A stretch of 64,000 nucleotides of DNA from Benincasa hispida (Eukaryota > Streptophyta > Magnoliopsida > Cucurbitales > Cucurbitaceae). Numbering within the stretch: the first letter of the stretch is position 1; each line of letters starts with the position of its first letter. The position numbers were made by a program, and so were the translations under genes. Of this stretch, positions 11,784 to 23,275 are shown in pieces. The notes beneath the pieces were generated by a model. It saw only the letters and a program-made list of their open reading frames with translations, was not told where the DNA came from and searched no databases. The stretch lies in assembly GCF_009727055.1 (NCBI RefSeq), contig NC_052350.1:38785513-38849512 (forward strand), in the 5' to 3' direction.

Positions 11784-13206
11784 GAATTTTTCTATCGTTT
11801 TTCTTGATGATCACGCCAATTTTCCATTTTTTCTCCTCTATCCTTCTCTTCTCCACTGTAAACACTTATTCTCTTCAATTTTATTTCATCATTAAGCATT
11901 ATCTTCTTACTTTTAAGGACGATTTGTGGCTAGAGGTAAGTATCTAGCTCGAGTTAAGAGTCTATTTTTATTTATTTTTGTGTGTGTGTGTGTGTGTTCA
12001 TAAGATTTTGATGTTGAACTTCTGCTGAGATTTTCTTATTTTAATGAAATTTTATCTTGTACTGATTCCTCAATCATTTTTGCATGGGATTATCTGACAT
12101 GTTAGTCGCATTTGATTGATTGATAACTTTAGATTAACTACGAGTGTACCACTTTCATGTAATCAAATATTGTTGGAAGGAAAAGAGGTTAAAATTACAC
12201 CCAATTCTCTCAATTTTGTATTAAATCCAAATTTCTCTTATCAACTCAATTTATGTTAATCATCTTCTCTAATTTTGCTCTACAACAAAATTAATGAACC
12301 AAAAATCCAATCAATTTAAGATGATTAAATTTGAAGTTACTAAAAAACTCGAGATGTTACAACCACTATCAGGCCCACGCGTCACCATCCAAACATCACT
12401 GTTGCTGCCAGATTGGTGGTCCTGGGTAATATTTTTGGTGTCTTGTGTGTTTTCTTGAAAGATCTTGAATACCCATTGAAATTTGGCATTCAATTCCAAC
12501 AGCAGTTTAAGGTATTCGAAGGTTTTTTCGGTAAGTTTTGAGATTTTGACTAGCAATAATTAAGGGATTTTGATATTCTTTACATAAATATTCTGGGTTT
12601 ATTTAGAAGACATTGTTCGAAGCTTGTTGGGACTAATAACGAATGAATTTTTTACCGCTCTCGAGAGGTTGTAGGCTAGTGGGAAAGGGTTGTCTCACAG
12701 GAAATCTATGATCTATATAGCATAATTATCAAATTTAATGGTCGTAATAGGGGGGAGGGGGGATCAAAAGACAACGGGCGGTAAATTTCAAGGAAATAAA
12801 GTGAACAATGAGATGTTTCTTTAAAAATTCAATGAGGAAAATTACTCGGCGATAGGAGCAAATAATAGACCATTGTTCAACTTCTTCTTCTTCATGTAGT
12901 TTACGCCACCCCCTCTCTCTCTAATTAATAAGTATTTATATCCACCTATGAAATAAAAGGTGACAATTTATTTTTCAAAAAAGTAAAAATCTTTATTCGT
13001 TCATGTGTAATTGCAACAAATGGCACATAAATAAAATTGGCGAAAATTCAATGATCCAACAAATAATAAGTGATATAGAATATTCGTGCAAATATATAAA
13101 TGAATAATGAATCACATCAATTATTCAATCAAGATGGGGTTCTGCATTAGGGCTCTTTGCAGGATAGTGGATGCATCCCCTTCAAAAACAATTTCTTCTT
13201 GACCAT

Positions 13207-13440
13207 CTATAATATCATTTCCTCCCCTGCAGCGATTGATTGCACTACAACCTCTGTTTATATGGATTTGCAGGAGTTAATTTACACAGTTCAGGGATGC
13301 TTTACGCTGCATCCAGGACTAACATCTTTTTTTATAGGATCATAACCAATGTGATCAGCTGCATTTGCTATCTCAATCATGTCGAAGTTAACCAAGAGAA
13401 TCCCAAGAAAAACATATGTAATTACCTTTAACATGGTCAT
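13207..13440 (-). pseudogene. RALF-like peptide pseudogene, copy 1
   Basis: Homologous to the intact RALF gene at 26951-27181 over its whole length. The signal peptide and first part of the mature peptide read normally from the ATG at 13438-13440, through HIGYDP and the first Cys. An extra G in the run at 13294-13296 then shifts the frame, and the TGA at 13291-13293 ends the protein after 49 residues. A second extra base lies near 13257-13259. The conserved NPY.RGC and final Cys are therefore lost. A TATA-like ATATATAAATA sequence upstream (about 13517-13527) is shared by all copies. Family assignment is firm; loss of function is inferred. Confidence 0.85.
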
Positions 13441-14154
13441 CGTTGATTACAAACTCTATTACAAAACTTAAAACGTGAGTCCCTTGTGATAAGATGAAAT
13501 ACAAAAGGTAAGAATATTTATATATTCAAATAGCTATTTTTAATTAAGGTGGTTACACTATTTGTTGCATATGTTTATCTCGTTAGAATCTAACTTAGCA
13601 AGAACACATTTGCATAGTATGGTCGATATTTTGCCAACTTGTAGGTTCAACAAATGACAATGTTGGTTTATTCTTTAAATAGGGATTGCATAAGTAACTA
13701 AGCAAACAAAATAATCTTCAATTTTTTAGTAGTTGGTTACAAAAACATTTCGTTAGGATGTAAGAATGTCCTTTTGACAATATATTCATGCAATCAAAAA
13801 CTTACATAATATATGTGTGGAAATAAAAAGTAAACCTACAAATGTTAAAAGAATAATTAGGCAATCCATGATCCAGTTTTAGCCCTCCTGTATATAATTA
13901 AAGGTTAAAAATCGCTTTTAGTCCCGAACCAATTTTGTCTCTAAAACTGGGATTTTCATGATTTTGTCCTCAAATTTTTAGTTTTGTAAGAATTTAGTCT
14001 CTAAAAATTAAGATGTAACAATTTAGACCTTGTACTTTGAAGTTTTTATCAATTTTGTCCCTATTGTAAAAATTTGAATTAAGATTTAATGAGGTTTTTT
14101 GCATAAATAAACCGATAAACTAATTAAAGACCCTTTTTTTTTACAACATACAAA

Positions 14155-15090
14155 GTCTGTATCATAACATAATAAAAATTGACATCTAAATTTGCTTTGA
14201 CGTTAGGGTGACGATGACGAAGGGGCGATAAAAATTGAAGAATGTCATGTTATTAAAGGTCTTTAATGTCTTGTGGCACTGCGACACTATGACATTTGAC
14301 AAATGTCGCGCGTGCGTCGAAACACTAAGCATAGCGCTGCGCTTTGACAATGGGGGTTCCCAATCCTCCGGTGCTGCAACGCTGCACCCTAGTGCCACTG
14401 CGTCTCTTTGGTTTTATAAAAGAATTTTTCTGTCGTTTTTCTTGATGATCACGCCAATTTTCCATTTTTTTTCTCCTCTATTCTTCTCCTTTCCACTGTA
14501 AACACTTATTCTCTTCCATTTTTTTTCATAATTTAGCATTATCTTGTTGCTTTTAAAGACGATTTGAGACTAGAGGTAAGTATCTAGCTCGAGTTAACAG
14601 TCTATTTCTATTTTTTTTTGTGTGTGTTCATGAGATTTTGATGTTGAACTTCTGCTGAGATTTTCTGATTTTAATGAGATTTTATCTTGTACTGATTCCT
14701 CAATCATTTTTGCATGGGATTATCTAACATGTTAGTTGCATTTGATTGATTGATAACTTTAGATTAACTACTAGTGTACCACTTTCGTGCAGTCAAATAT
14801 TGTTGGAAGGAAAAGAGGTCGCATCCCAAAATTACACCCAATTCTCTCAATTTTGTATTAAATCCAAAATTTGGATTTTGATGATTTAGTCCTCGAATTT
14901 TTAGTTTTGTAAGAATTTAGTCCCTAAAAATTAAGATGTAACAATTTAGTCCTTGTACTTTGAAATTTTTATCAATTTCGTCCCTATTGTACAAATTTGA
15001 GTTAAGATTTAATGAGGTTTTTTGCATCAATAAACCGATAAACTAATTAAAGACCCATTTTTTTACAACATACAAAGTCATAAAAATTGA
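14155..15090. repeat. Tandem unit 1b, deleted (leader cassette without RALF)
   Basis: It repeats the leader cassette (TATA at 14413, donor at about 14576) up to AATTACACCCAATTCTCTC near 14835, then jumps to the TTTAGTCC segment at about 14866-15050. The whole middle of the unit, including the RALF gene, is missing. The ATTAAATCCAAAATTTGG joint lies near 14860-14876. Confidence 0.8.
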
Positions 15091-16764
15091 CATCTAAATT
15101 TTTTTTTACATTAGGGTGACGATGACGAATGGGCGATAAAAATTGAAGAATTTCATCTTATTAAAGGTCTTCAATGTCTCTTGGCACTTCGATGCTACGA
15201 CATTCGACGGAAATCAAGCTTGCGTTGAAACGCTAAGCGTAGCGCTACGCTTTGACAATGGGGGTTCCTGGCCCTCCAGCGCCACAACATTGCACCCTAG
15301 TTCCACCGCATCTCTTTGGTTTTATAAAAGAATTTTTCTACCGTTTTTCTTGATGATCACGCCAATTTTCCATTTTTTCTCCTCTATTCTCCTCTTCTCC
15401 ACAGTAAACACTTATTCTCTTCCATTTTTTTTCATCATTAAGCATTATCTTCTTGCTTTTTAGTAATATTTGTGGATAGAGGTAAGTATCTAGTTCGAGT
15501 TGAAAGTCTATTTTTTTTTTTTTTTCGTGTGTGTTCATGAGATTTTGATGTAGAACTTTTACTGAGATTTTCTGATTTTAATGAGATTTTATCTTGTATT
15601 GATTCCTCAATCATTTTTGCATCGGATTATCTGACATGTTAATTGCATTTGATTGATTGATAACTTTAGATTAACTAATAGTGTACCACTTTCGGGCAGT
15701 CAAATATTGTTGGAAGGAAAAGAGGTTGCATACCACTATCAGGCCCACGCGTCGCCATCTATACATCACCGTCGCTGCCAGATTGGTGGTCGTGGGTAAT
15801 ATTTTTGATTTCTTGTGTGTTTTCTTGAAAGATCTTGGATACCCATTAAAATTTGGCATTCAATTCCAATAGCAGTTTAAGGTGTTCGAAGGTTTTTTCG
15901 GTGAGTTTTGAGATTTCGACTAGCAATAATTAAGGGATTTTTATATTTTTTTCATAAATATTCTGGGTTTATTTACAAGTCATTGTTCGAAGGTTGTTGG
16001 GACTAATAACGAATAAAATTTTTACCGCTCTCGAAAGCTTGTAGGCTAGTGGGAAAGGGTTGTCTCACAAGGAATCTATGATCTATATAGCATAATTATC
16101 AAATTTAATGGTCGGAATAGGGGGGAGGGGGGGATAAAAAGACAATGGAAGGTAAATTTCTAGGAAATAAAGTGAACAATGAGATGTTTCCTTAAAAAAT
16201 CAATGAGGAAAATTACTCGACGATACGAGAAGATTTGTAATTATGAACATCCGTAATTATCATTAAACATCCGTAATTATCAAACTAGATTGAATATAAT
16301 TTAAACTAAATTCTTCAACATTATTTTGAACCAATTAGGGAAAAATAAAATATATTTATGTGTGTGTATATACATAAGTCATTATCTCTTCGAGAAGCAT
16401 CTAGAAAAAGGGAAAAAAATAATAGACCATTGTTCAACTTCTTCTTCTTCATGTAGTTTATGCTGCCCCCTCTCTCTCTAATTACTAAATATTTATATCC
16501 ACCTATGGAAGAAAAGGTGACAATTTATTTTTCAAAAAAGTAAAAGTATTCATTCATTCATGAGTAATTACAACAAATTTGATATAAATAAAGGTGCCAA
16601 AAATTCAATGATCCAATAAATAATAAGTGGTATAGAATATTCGTACAAATATATAAATGAATAATGAATCACATCAATTATTCAATCAAGATGGGGTTCT
16701 GCATTAGGGCTCTTCGCCGGGATAGTGGATGCATCCCCTTCAAAAGCAATTTCTTCTTGACCAT

Positions 16765-18981
16765 CTATAATATCATTTCCTCCCCTGCAGCGATTGATTG
16801 CACTGCAACCTCTGTTATATGGATTTGCAGGAGTTAATTTATACAGTTTAGGATGTTTTACTGTAACGACCGGATCCTTACATATTAAGGTCCGACCGCT
16901 ACGACATGCATGCTTAGACTTTTCTATTATGAGATGAGTTTTGGTAAAAATCTCAAAAGAACATATCTAAGATTTTATTAATTAGGTAGAAAACTATATA
17001 AAAAGTTTATTTTACAAAACTCCAGGATCCATAAAACACTAGCATAGTGATACAAAAATGCATATGCCTATAATGAGTTTGATGGTTGGCCATTTGAGCG
17101 ACGTCCAGCTCTGCCACCTACGCTGTGTTCTTACCTACAAAGTCTGTAAAAATAGGATGTGTATATAATATACCCAGTAAGTAGTTCTCACATAGAGTAG
17201 TGACCAAATGCACAATCACATGCAACATGTTCTGAAAACATATGATTGGGACCGAAAACATATAATAACATGTGGTGGTCGGTTATGCTTCTAACGTAAA
17301 TTTCTCCACCCTGATAGGAAGATGAGGACTTAGGCGGAAACTAACTCATCTGATGATTAGCAGGTCATGCAGTTAGTAGGGCCAGAGTCGCATCCAACAT
17401 CACTAACGTAAATTTCTCTGCCTTGATAAGAAGATGAGGACTTAGGCGGAAACTAGCCCATCTGGTGATTAGTGGGTTATGCAGTCAGTAGGGCCAGAGT
17501 TGCATCCAACATCAACCATTAACATAAACGTAAGATTGGACTAGAGGGGTGCAACCATACATACCCTGTTAGTCACTAGCATAATCTTGACATAGAATTG
17601 GGTCTAGAGGGGTGCAACTATACATACCCTGCTAGCCCTAGAAGCATAACCTTTTTCTAATTAAAATTTAATCTTATGAACAAACATAATACATGGGGTC
17701 CCTTGTCGATAAACGTATTTTAAACATGTAATGCAACAATAACATAATTATGCAACATATTAAAGGTACACTACCATAAAACACTGGTGAGATAACTACT
17801 TACCTTAACTGCGATCCTAGTTATTCCTTATTATTCCTTATGGTTTAATCAATAGAGCTTTCCCTCTTAAACTAGAAGAAAATTTGGGCAGCACCTCACC
17901 TGAGTTTTATCTCTTCTAACCTCACAGAACTTCCTCACTCACACTTACTCTTTCATACGATTCTTTGTTACTGAGATTTGTTTGAAAATGGGTTAAATCT
18001 TCAGGCAATAGGTCCTATTTATAGTGGTTTTTAGCTCTTCTCAGTGTGACAACTCATCCTACAAATGTCTTCTTTAAAATTACTTAGGTTTAAGAATTTC
18101 TCTTAATAAGACACCTAATTTTGGCTAACGTTTGCCCTTACGTCTTCAACCTTTGTTTGTATTCAATTTTAGGGTTCTCCATGTATAATCTATAAGATCG
18201 TGGCCAAATTCAACGCATAATCCACGCTTCTGTCCAAATCTCGCTCTCTTTTTCTCAGAATCTCGCTCTCTCCAGCTTTCTCGCTGGTTTGGCTCTCGTG
18301 ACTCTCGCTCTCGCTCTCGCTGGTCTCGCTCTCGCTCCCGCTCTCTCCCACTGTCTCGCTGAGAATCTCGCTCTCTCCACTCTCACTCTCTCCAATTTTC
18401 TCTCCACTCTCGCTAGTTTTCACGGGTGGGTTGCCTTCACTGCTTGTGGATTCCACTTCCCTGTTTTTTGTGGATTCCACTTCCCTGTTTTAACTCTTTC
18501 AAATTTTGAGTAAATGGGCAATTAATTCGCCTCCAATTCTTCCAATGAGCAGTGCCCAAACAAAAAGTTATCTACTGCCTTTTGTCTCCTGAATTAGCTA
18601 GCATCCAACTTCTAATTAATCCTCCCTGATTCTGCCCCCTTATTCATTATTTTTTGATAATTAATAAATTTCTTATTTTTTTTCCAATTTAAATTTCCAC
18701 CCCATTATCCTATTAAGTTTATATATTTTTCATTCTAGGGTTAGGGTATTACATCTACCACCCCTTTAAATAAAATCTCGTCCTACTTAACATTTGACAT
18801 TTAATTTTCTGTAGTGTATGCATACAAAATTGGGTTGTTACATTTACGTTGCATCCAGGACTAACATCTCCTTTTATAGGATCATAACCAATGTGATCAG
18901 CTGCATTTGCTATCTCAATCATGTCAAAGTTAACAAAGAGAATCCCAAAAAAACAAACGTGATTACCTTTAACATGGTCAT
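16765..18981 (-). pseudogene. RALF-like peptide pseudogene, copy 2, split by solo LTR
   Basis: The 5' part runs from the ATG at 18979-18981 to about 18848, and the 3' part from 16861 to 16765. The solo LTR lies between them. Apart from the insertion, the gene lacks one A in the A-run at 18947-18953, which has 7 A where the intact copy has the equivalent of 8 positions. This shifts the frame inside the signal peptide and gives a stop after about 20 residues. Downstream codons for the four-Cys domain are otherwise in register with the intact copy. It is dead twice over; which lesion came first cannot be told from this sequence alone. Confidence 0.87.
16862..18842 (-). mobile_element. Solo LTR, family A (1981 bp) with TSD TTTAC
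   Basis: It starts TGTAACGACCGGATCC and ends GGGTTGTTACA, flanked by perfect TTTAC copies at 16857-16861 and 18843-18847. Joining the flanks restores the RALF sequence seen in the other two units, which proves the insertion point independently. It is the cleanest family A copy in the window and has two 112-bp blocks at about 17290-17510. Confidence 0.96.
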
Positions 18982-19499
18982 CGTTGATTACAAACTCTAT
19001 TACAAAACTTAAAACGTAAGTCCCTTATGATAAGATGGAATTCAAAAGGTAAGAATATTTATATATTCAAAATAGCTATTTTTAATATAAGGTGGTTACA
19101 CTATTTGTTTCATATGTTTATCTCGTTGGAATCTAACTTAGCAAGAACACATTTGCATAGTATGGTCAATATTTTGCCAACTTGTAAGTTCAGCCAAATG
19201 ACAATGTTGATTTATTATTTAAATAGAGATTACTTAAGTAACTAATGCAAACAAAATAATCTTCAATTTTCTAGTAGTTGATTACAAAAACATTTCGTTA
19301 GGATGTGAGAATGTCCTTTTGACAATATATTCATGCAATCAAAAAATTACATAATATATGTACGTAAATAAAATGTGAACCTACAGATGTTAAAAGAATA
19401 ATTAGGCATCCATGATTCAATTTTAGCCCTTGTGTATATAAATTAAAGGTTAAAATCGGTTTTAGTCCCAAAACATCCGAAAAAGAAAGAATTTTGTCT

Positions 19500-20650
19500 C
19501 TAAAATTTGGTTTTATAAAAGAATTTTTCTGTTGTTTTGATCACTCTAGTTTTCCAGTTTTGCTCCTCTATTATTCTCCTCTCCACTGTAATCACTTATT
19601 CTCTCCCATTTTTTTGCATCATTAAGCATACTCTTCTTGCTTTTAAGGACGATTTGAGTCTACTGGTAAGTATCTAGCTCGAGTTAAGAGTCTATTTCTT
19701 TTTTTTTTTTTTTGTATTTTTCAGATTTTGATGTTGAACTTCTGTTGAGATTTTCTGATTTTAATGAGATTTCATCTTGTACTGATTCCTCAATAATTTT
19801 TGCATGGGCTTATCTGACATATTAGTCGCATTTGATTGATTGATAGCTTTAGATTAACTACTAGTGTACCACTTTCGTGCGACCAAATACTGTGTGAAGG
19901 AAAAGAGATCGCATGCCAAAATTACACCCACTTCCATCAATTTTGTATTAAATCCAAATTTCTATTATCAACTCAATTTAAATTAATCATCTTCTCTAAT
20001 TTTGCTCTAAAACAAAAATTATTGAACCAAAAATCCTATCAATTTAAGATAATTAAATTAAAAGTTACTAAAAACTCGGGATGTTGCAACCACTATCACG
20101 CACACCCGTCACCATCCGTACATCGCCGCCGCTGCCAGATTGGTGGTTGTGGGTAATATTTTTGGTGTCTTGTGTGTTTTCTTGAAAGATCATGCATACC
20201 CATTAAAATATGGCATTCAATTAATGTTACCCATAATAAGTTGTTGCTAGATGAGATATTTAAAGGATTTTAAAGTGCTATCCATCAACAGTTTAAGGTG
20301 TTCAAAGGTTCTTTTAGTGAGTTTTGAGATTTCGACTAGCAATAATTAAGGGATTTGGATATTTTTTCATAAATTATCTGGGTTTATTGATCGAAGCCTG
20401 TCGGGACTAATAACGAATGTCAAGGAAATAAAGTGAATAATGAGATGTTTCTTTAAAAATTCAATCAAGAAAATTTATTGGCAATAGGAGCTGTTTCTAC
20501 ATATTTTTCTCTCATTAAATACTAGAAATCAATGGCACTTGTGAATAAACGCTCAATCATTTAATGAAACTAATCACTAAACATCCATAATTATCAAACT
20601 AGATTGAATCTAATTTGAACTAAATTCTTCAACATTATTTTGAACCAAAG
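19500..20650. repeat. Tandem unit 3, left part
   Basis: Leader cassette with TATA at 19512 and donor at about 19666, then the AATTACACCCA...CCACTATCACGC segment, a shortened middle block, and the AACATCC(A/G)TAATTATCAAACTAGATTGAAT stretch at about 20585-20645. The last of these matches unit 2 at 16260-16330. The match stops at TATTTTGAACCAA and resumes at about 26516, so the unit was cut by the LINE-bearing insert. Confidence 0.8.
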
Positions 20651-20879
20651 AAGCCTAGAAAACTATCCTAATTTATAATAAGTTCATTGGGGATTATTAT
20701 TCTGATAAATGATAGACTAGAAAACCCAAATCGAACATGCGATTTATCTCTTTGAGTTAATTAGTTCACGGATGTCAAAGTACAAGGATTGCCTCTAATT
20801 AAGCACTCACTCCCTAATCATCCTACTAAATTCATTGTTTATGCAAAGGATAAATGAACATTGCATACAAAGAATCATT

Positions 20880-23270
20880 TATCAAGAATTGTCAAACACA
20901 AGCCAAGAAATGGCTCGACGGAAACAAAGCCAAACCAAACACAAAACATCACATTCTACCAAGGAATAAAACATAGAACAAAGAACAAAAAAAAAAAGCC
21001 CCACAACTGGAGCCAACAACAAAAACATAAAGAAGAAATACATCAACCCACCAGGAAAACTAGATAAGACTAAAAAGGTCAACCTGCTAGGAAATAGCAC
21101 GAGCACGAACCGTAGAGACAATAAGATGAAACAGAGCAGAGACCGTCCTTGGTCGACCCTCATGGAGTCAGCGATTACACTCCTGGTAGATGTAGTAGAT
21201 GGAAGCACACCAGAAGACACGGAACAACTTACTGGCACACCTACCTCGATCAACTCGACACACCCAACTCAACTCTACATCCCATTCCTGCACCAATGAG
21301 TCAAACCCAACTGACACACCACCCCGACCATACCTTCTCCCAAACCCACACTCAAAAAATAGATGATCGCAGAACCGCAAACCTCCCCATACAAAAAGAC
21401 ACCACCCCTCTGCACGACATACCTACTCTTTTTCAACCAATCCAGCATGCCCAGTTTGTCCCTCAGCAGCTCACCACACACAGAAGGAATGATGCGAGAC
21501 ACCACCATCCAGACCACAAAAACTGCCAAGACATCCTAGGACGACGAGGACGTAAATGATCTTACGCACTAGGAATTGAAACCGACCACTCGACTCGACA
21601 CCCCAAACAATAATCCTCTCGCCCTCACCCTAGACCTCACTGCCTGTATAAGACCACAAGATCTCGAGCAACTCCGCTGACACTGTAGGCCACCTCCAAC
21701 CTCCCTCACCATCCATAACTCCGATAACTACACCTCAAAACTACTCTCTTGCATTCCGACTACCCTAGACCCATATGTATCCAAATCACACCCATCGGCA
21801 ATCAAAGGTCCTACCATACAAAGCATGACCTTCCATCGCCCACCATCAAACGAACCAAAAGCTTGAATCTATCTCTACACCGAAAGATAGTCCTCGAGCA
21901 TCAAGACTTCCCAACCTCACACTGAATAGCCCACAAAGACCACCCACGCAAAATATACGCTTCCATCCACGCCACCCAACTTAACTAAAAGAATCCAGAA
22001 CAGCTTCATAATAGCAACCTGGTTCCATAAAGCCATATGTTTCACACTCAACCCTCCCTCACCCTTCGACGAGCACACCTCATCTCAAGCCACCCGTGCA
22101 CCACCACGACACTGCCTTTTCATAAATAGCTCCGCAACAGACACTCGACCTCATGAGTTACACATGCAAGTAACACTAAGATACTACACCAAAACACTTG
22201 AAAGAATTGCAAGACAGACCTGACAAGCTGCAACCTCCCCGCAAAAGAAAGGGAACGAGCCATCCAACTCTTAATACGAGCTGTAATCCTCTGAATCAAT
22301 GGTGCACAATCCACAACCCTCAACCTACCAACCAATAAAGGCAACCCAAGATACCTAACAGGCAGCGAACCAAGGCTGAACCCCATAAAAGTAGCAAGAT
22401 CCCCAGCAACACTAGAATCCACTCCCGCTACAAACATGAAACTCTTCCCCACATTCGTAACTAACCCAGTCAACTCGGCAAACTCTACCAGAACCTGCTT
22501 CACAAACTCCAGAGACCAGATGCGTTAAGCCCACACGCTCACACCGATCATTGAACCTAAACGACTCAGGAGGCTTGTTTAAAAATCGAGAAAACACTTC
22601 CATCACCAACACAAACAAAAAGGGAGATAACGGATCCCCCTGCCTCAACCCCTTCCTCCCCGAGAAAAAACCTCTCAAGAGACCCATTGATCATCATAGA
22701 TAAAATCAACGAAGTAACACAAGCCCTTACCCAGCTAACGAATTGAATGGGAGTACCAATGGCAAGCAACACACCAAACAGGAAATCCCAATTGATTGAA
22801 TCATAGCCCTTCTATAGGTCAACCTTCAACACACATTTGGGCTTCCCTCTGTCTAACTTATAGCCCCCTATAAGTTCCTGACACAAAAAAATGTTATCAA
22901 AAATCGACCTGCCAGGAACAAATGCAGACTGGTTACCACTAATGACAAAAGGCAACCACAATCGCAACCTATCAGCAAGGACCTTCGTACATTTATATAC
23001 AACATTGCAACATGAAATAGGACAAAAGTCCTCCATACGATCTGCTCCCGACCTCTTAGAGATAAGAGAAATAGTAATAAAGTTAACTCCACCATGCAGA
23101 TAACAGGACTAAAAAAAATCAGCACGACATTACTAAAATCAACACCCACCACACTCCAAGAGAATTTGTAAAATTCCACTGAGACTCCATCAGGCTCAGG
23201 AACCTTCCCAAAATTCATTGAAAAAAAAACCTTCTGAATCTCATTCCGACTCACTAGGCGACTAAGCGTC
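20880..23270 (-). pseudogene. LINE (L1-type) reverse transcriptase remnant, main part
   Basis: Read on the minus strand from 23270 downward. Motifs in order are: a MNFGKVPEPDG box (family PGPDG) near 23190; RPISCCNV-type ISCCNVVYK near 23010; GNQSAFVPGRSI near 22910; [13 protein letters not shown] near 22640; and GLPLLVGRL and SFAGRLQL at 22230-22340. A zf-RVT-like CDHLFFECGF lies at about 21360. Frames change repeatedly. The stretch between THL and the following SLEFVK-type segment near 22525 lacks the catalytic FADD box, so that part is deleted. The base composition is clearly more C-rich on the plus strand than the surroundings. It is a dead element inserted in tandem unit 3; its 5' continuation is at 25725-25870. 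Confidence 0.88.
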
Positions 23271-23275
23271 TCCAC

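Larger units (their letters stand above)
11725..14150. repeat. Tandem unit 1 (leader cassette plus RALF pseudogene)
   Basis: In order, the unit holds: a plus-strand leader cassette (TATA at 11775, splice-donor-like site at 11936); a block with an AATAGGGGGGAGGGGGG run near 12750; a CTTCTTCTTCTTCATG segment at about 12880; the minus-strand RALF pseudogene; and an interspersed ..TTTAGTC..CTAAAAATTAAGATG.. segment at 13920-14110. The same order recurs in the units at 15095-19480 and 19500-27850, in direct orientation. Confidence 0.85.
15095..19480. repeat. Tandem unit 2 (RALF copy split by a solo LTR)
   Basis: Same order as unit 1: cassette with TATA at 15321 and donor at 15482, the AATAGGGGGGAGGGGGGG block near 16120, an extra AAATATATTTATGTGTGTG segment near 16345 (also in unit 3), then RALF copy 2. 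A 1981-bp solo LTR is inserted in the RALF gene at 16862-18842. Subtracting it leaves about 2.4 kb, the length of unit 1. Confidence 0.85.

Noticed and set aside
13157..13431. Plus-strand ORFs of 62-63 codons over RALF copy 1
   Set aside because: They are antisense shadows of the RALF pseudogene.
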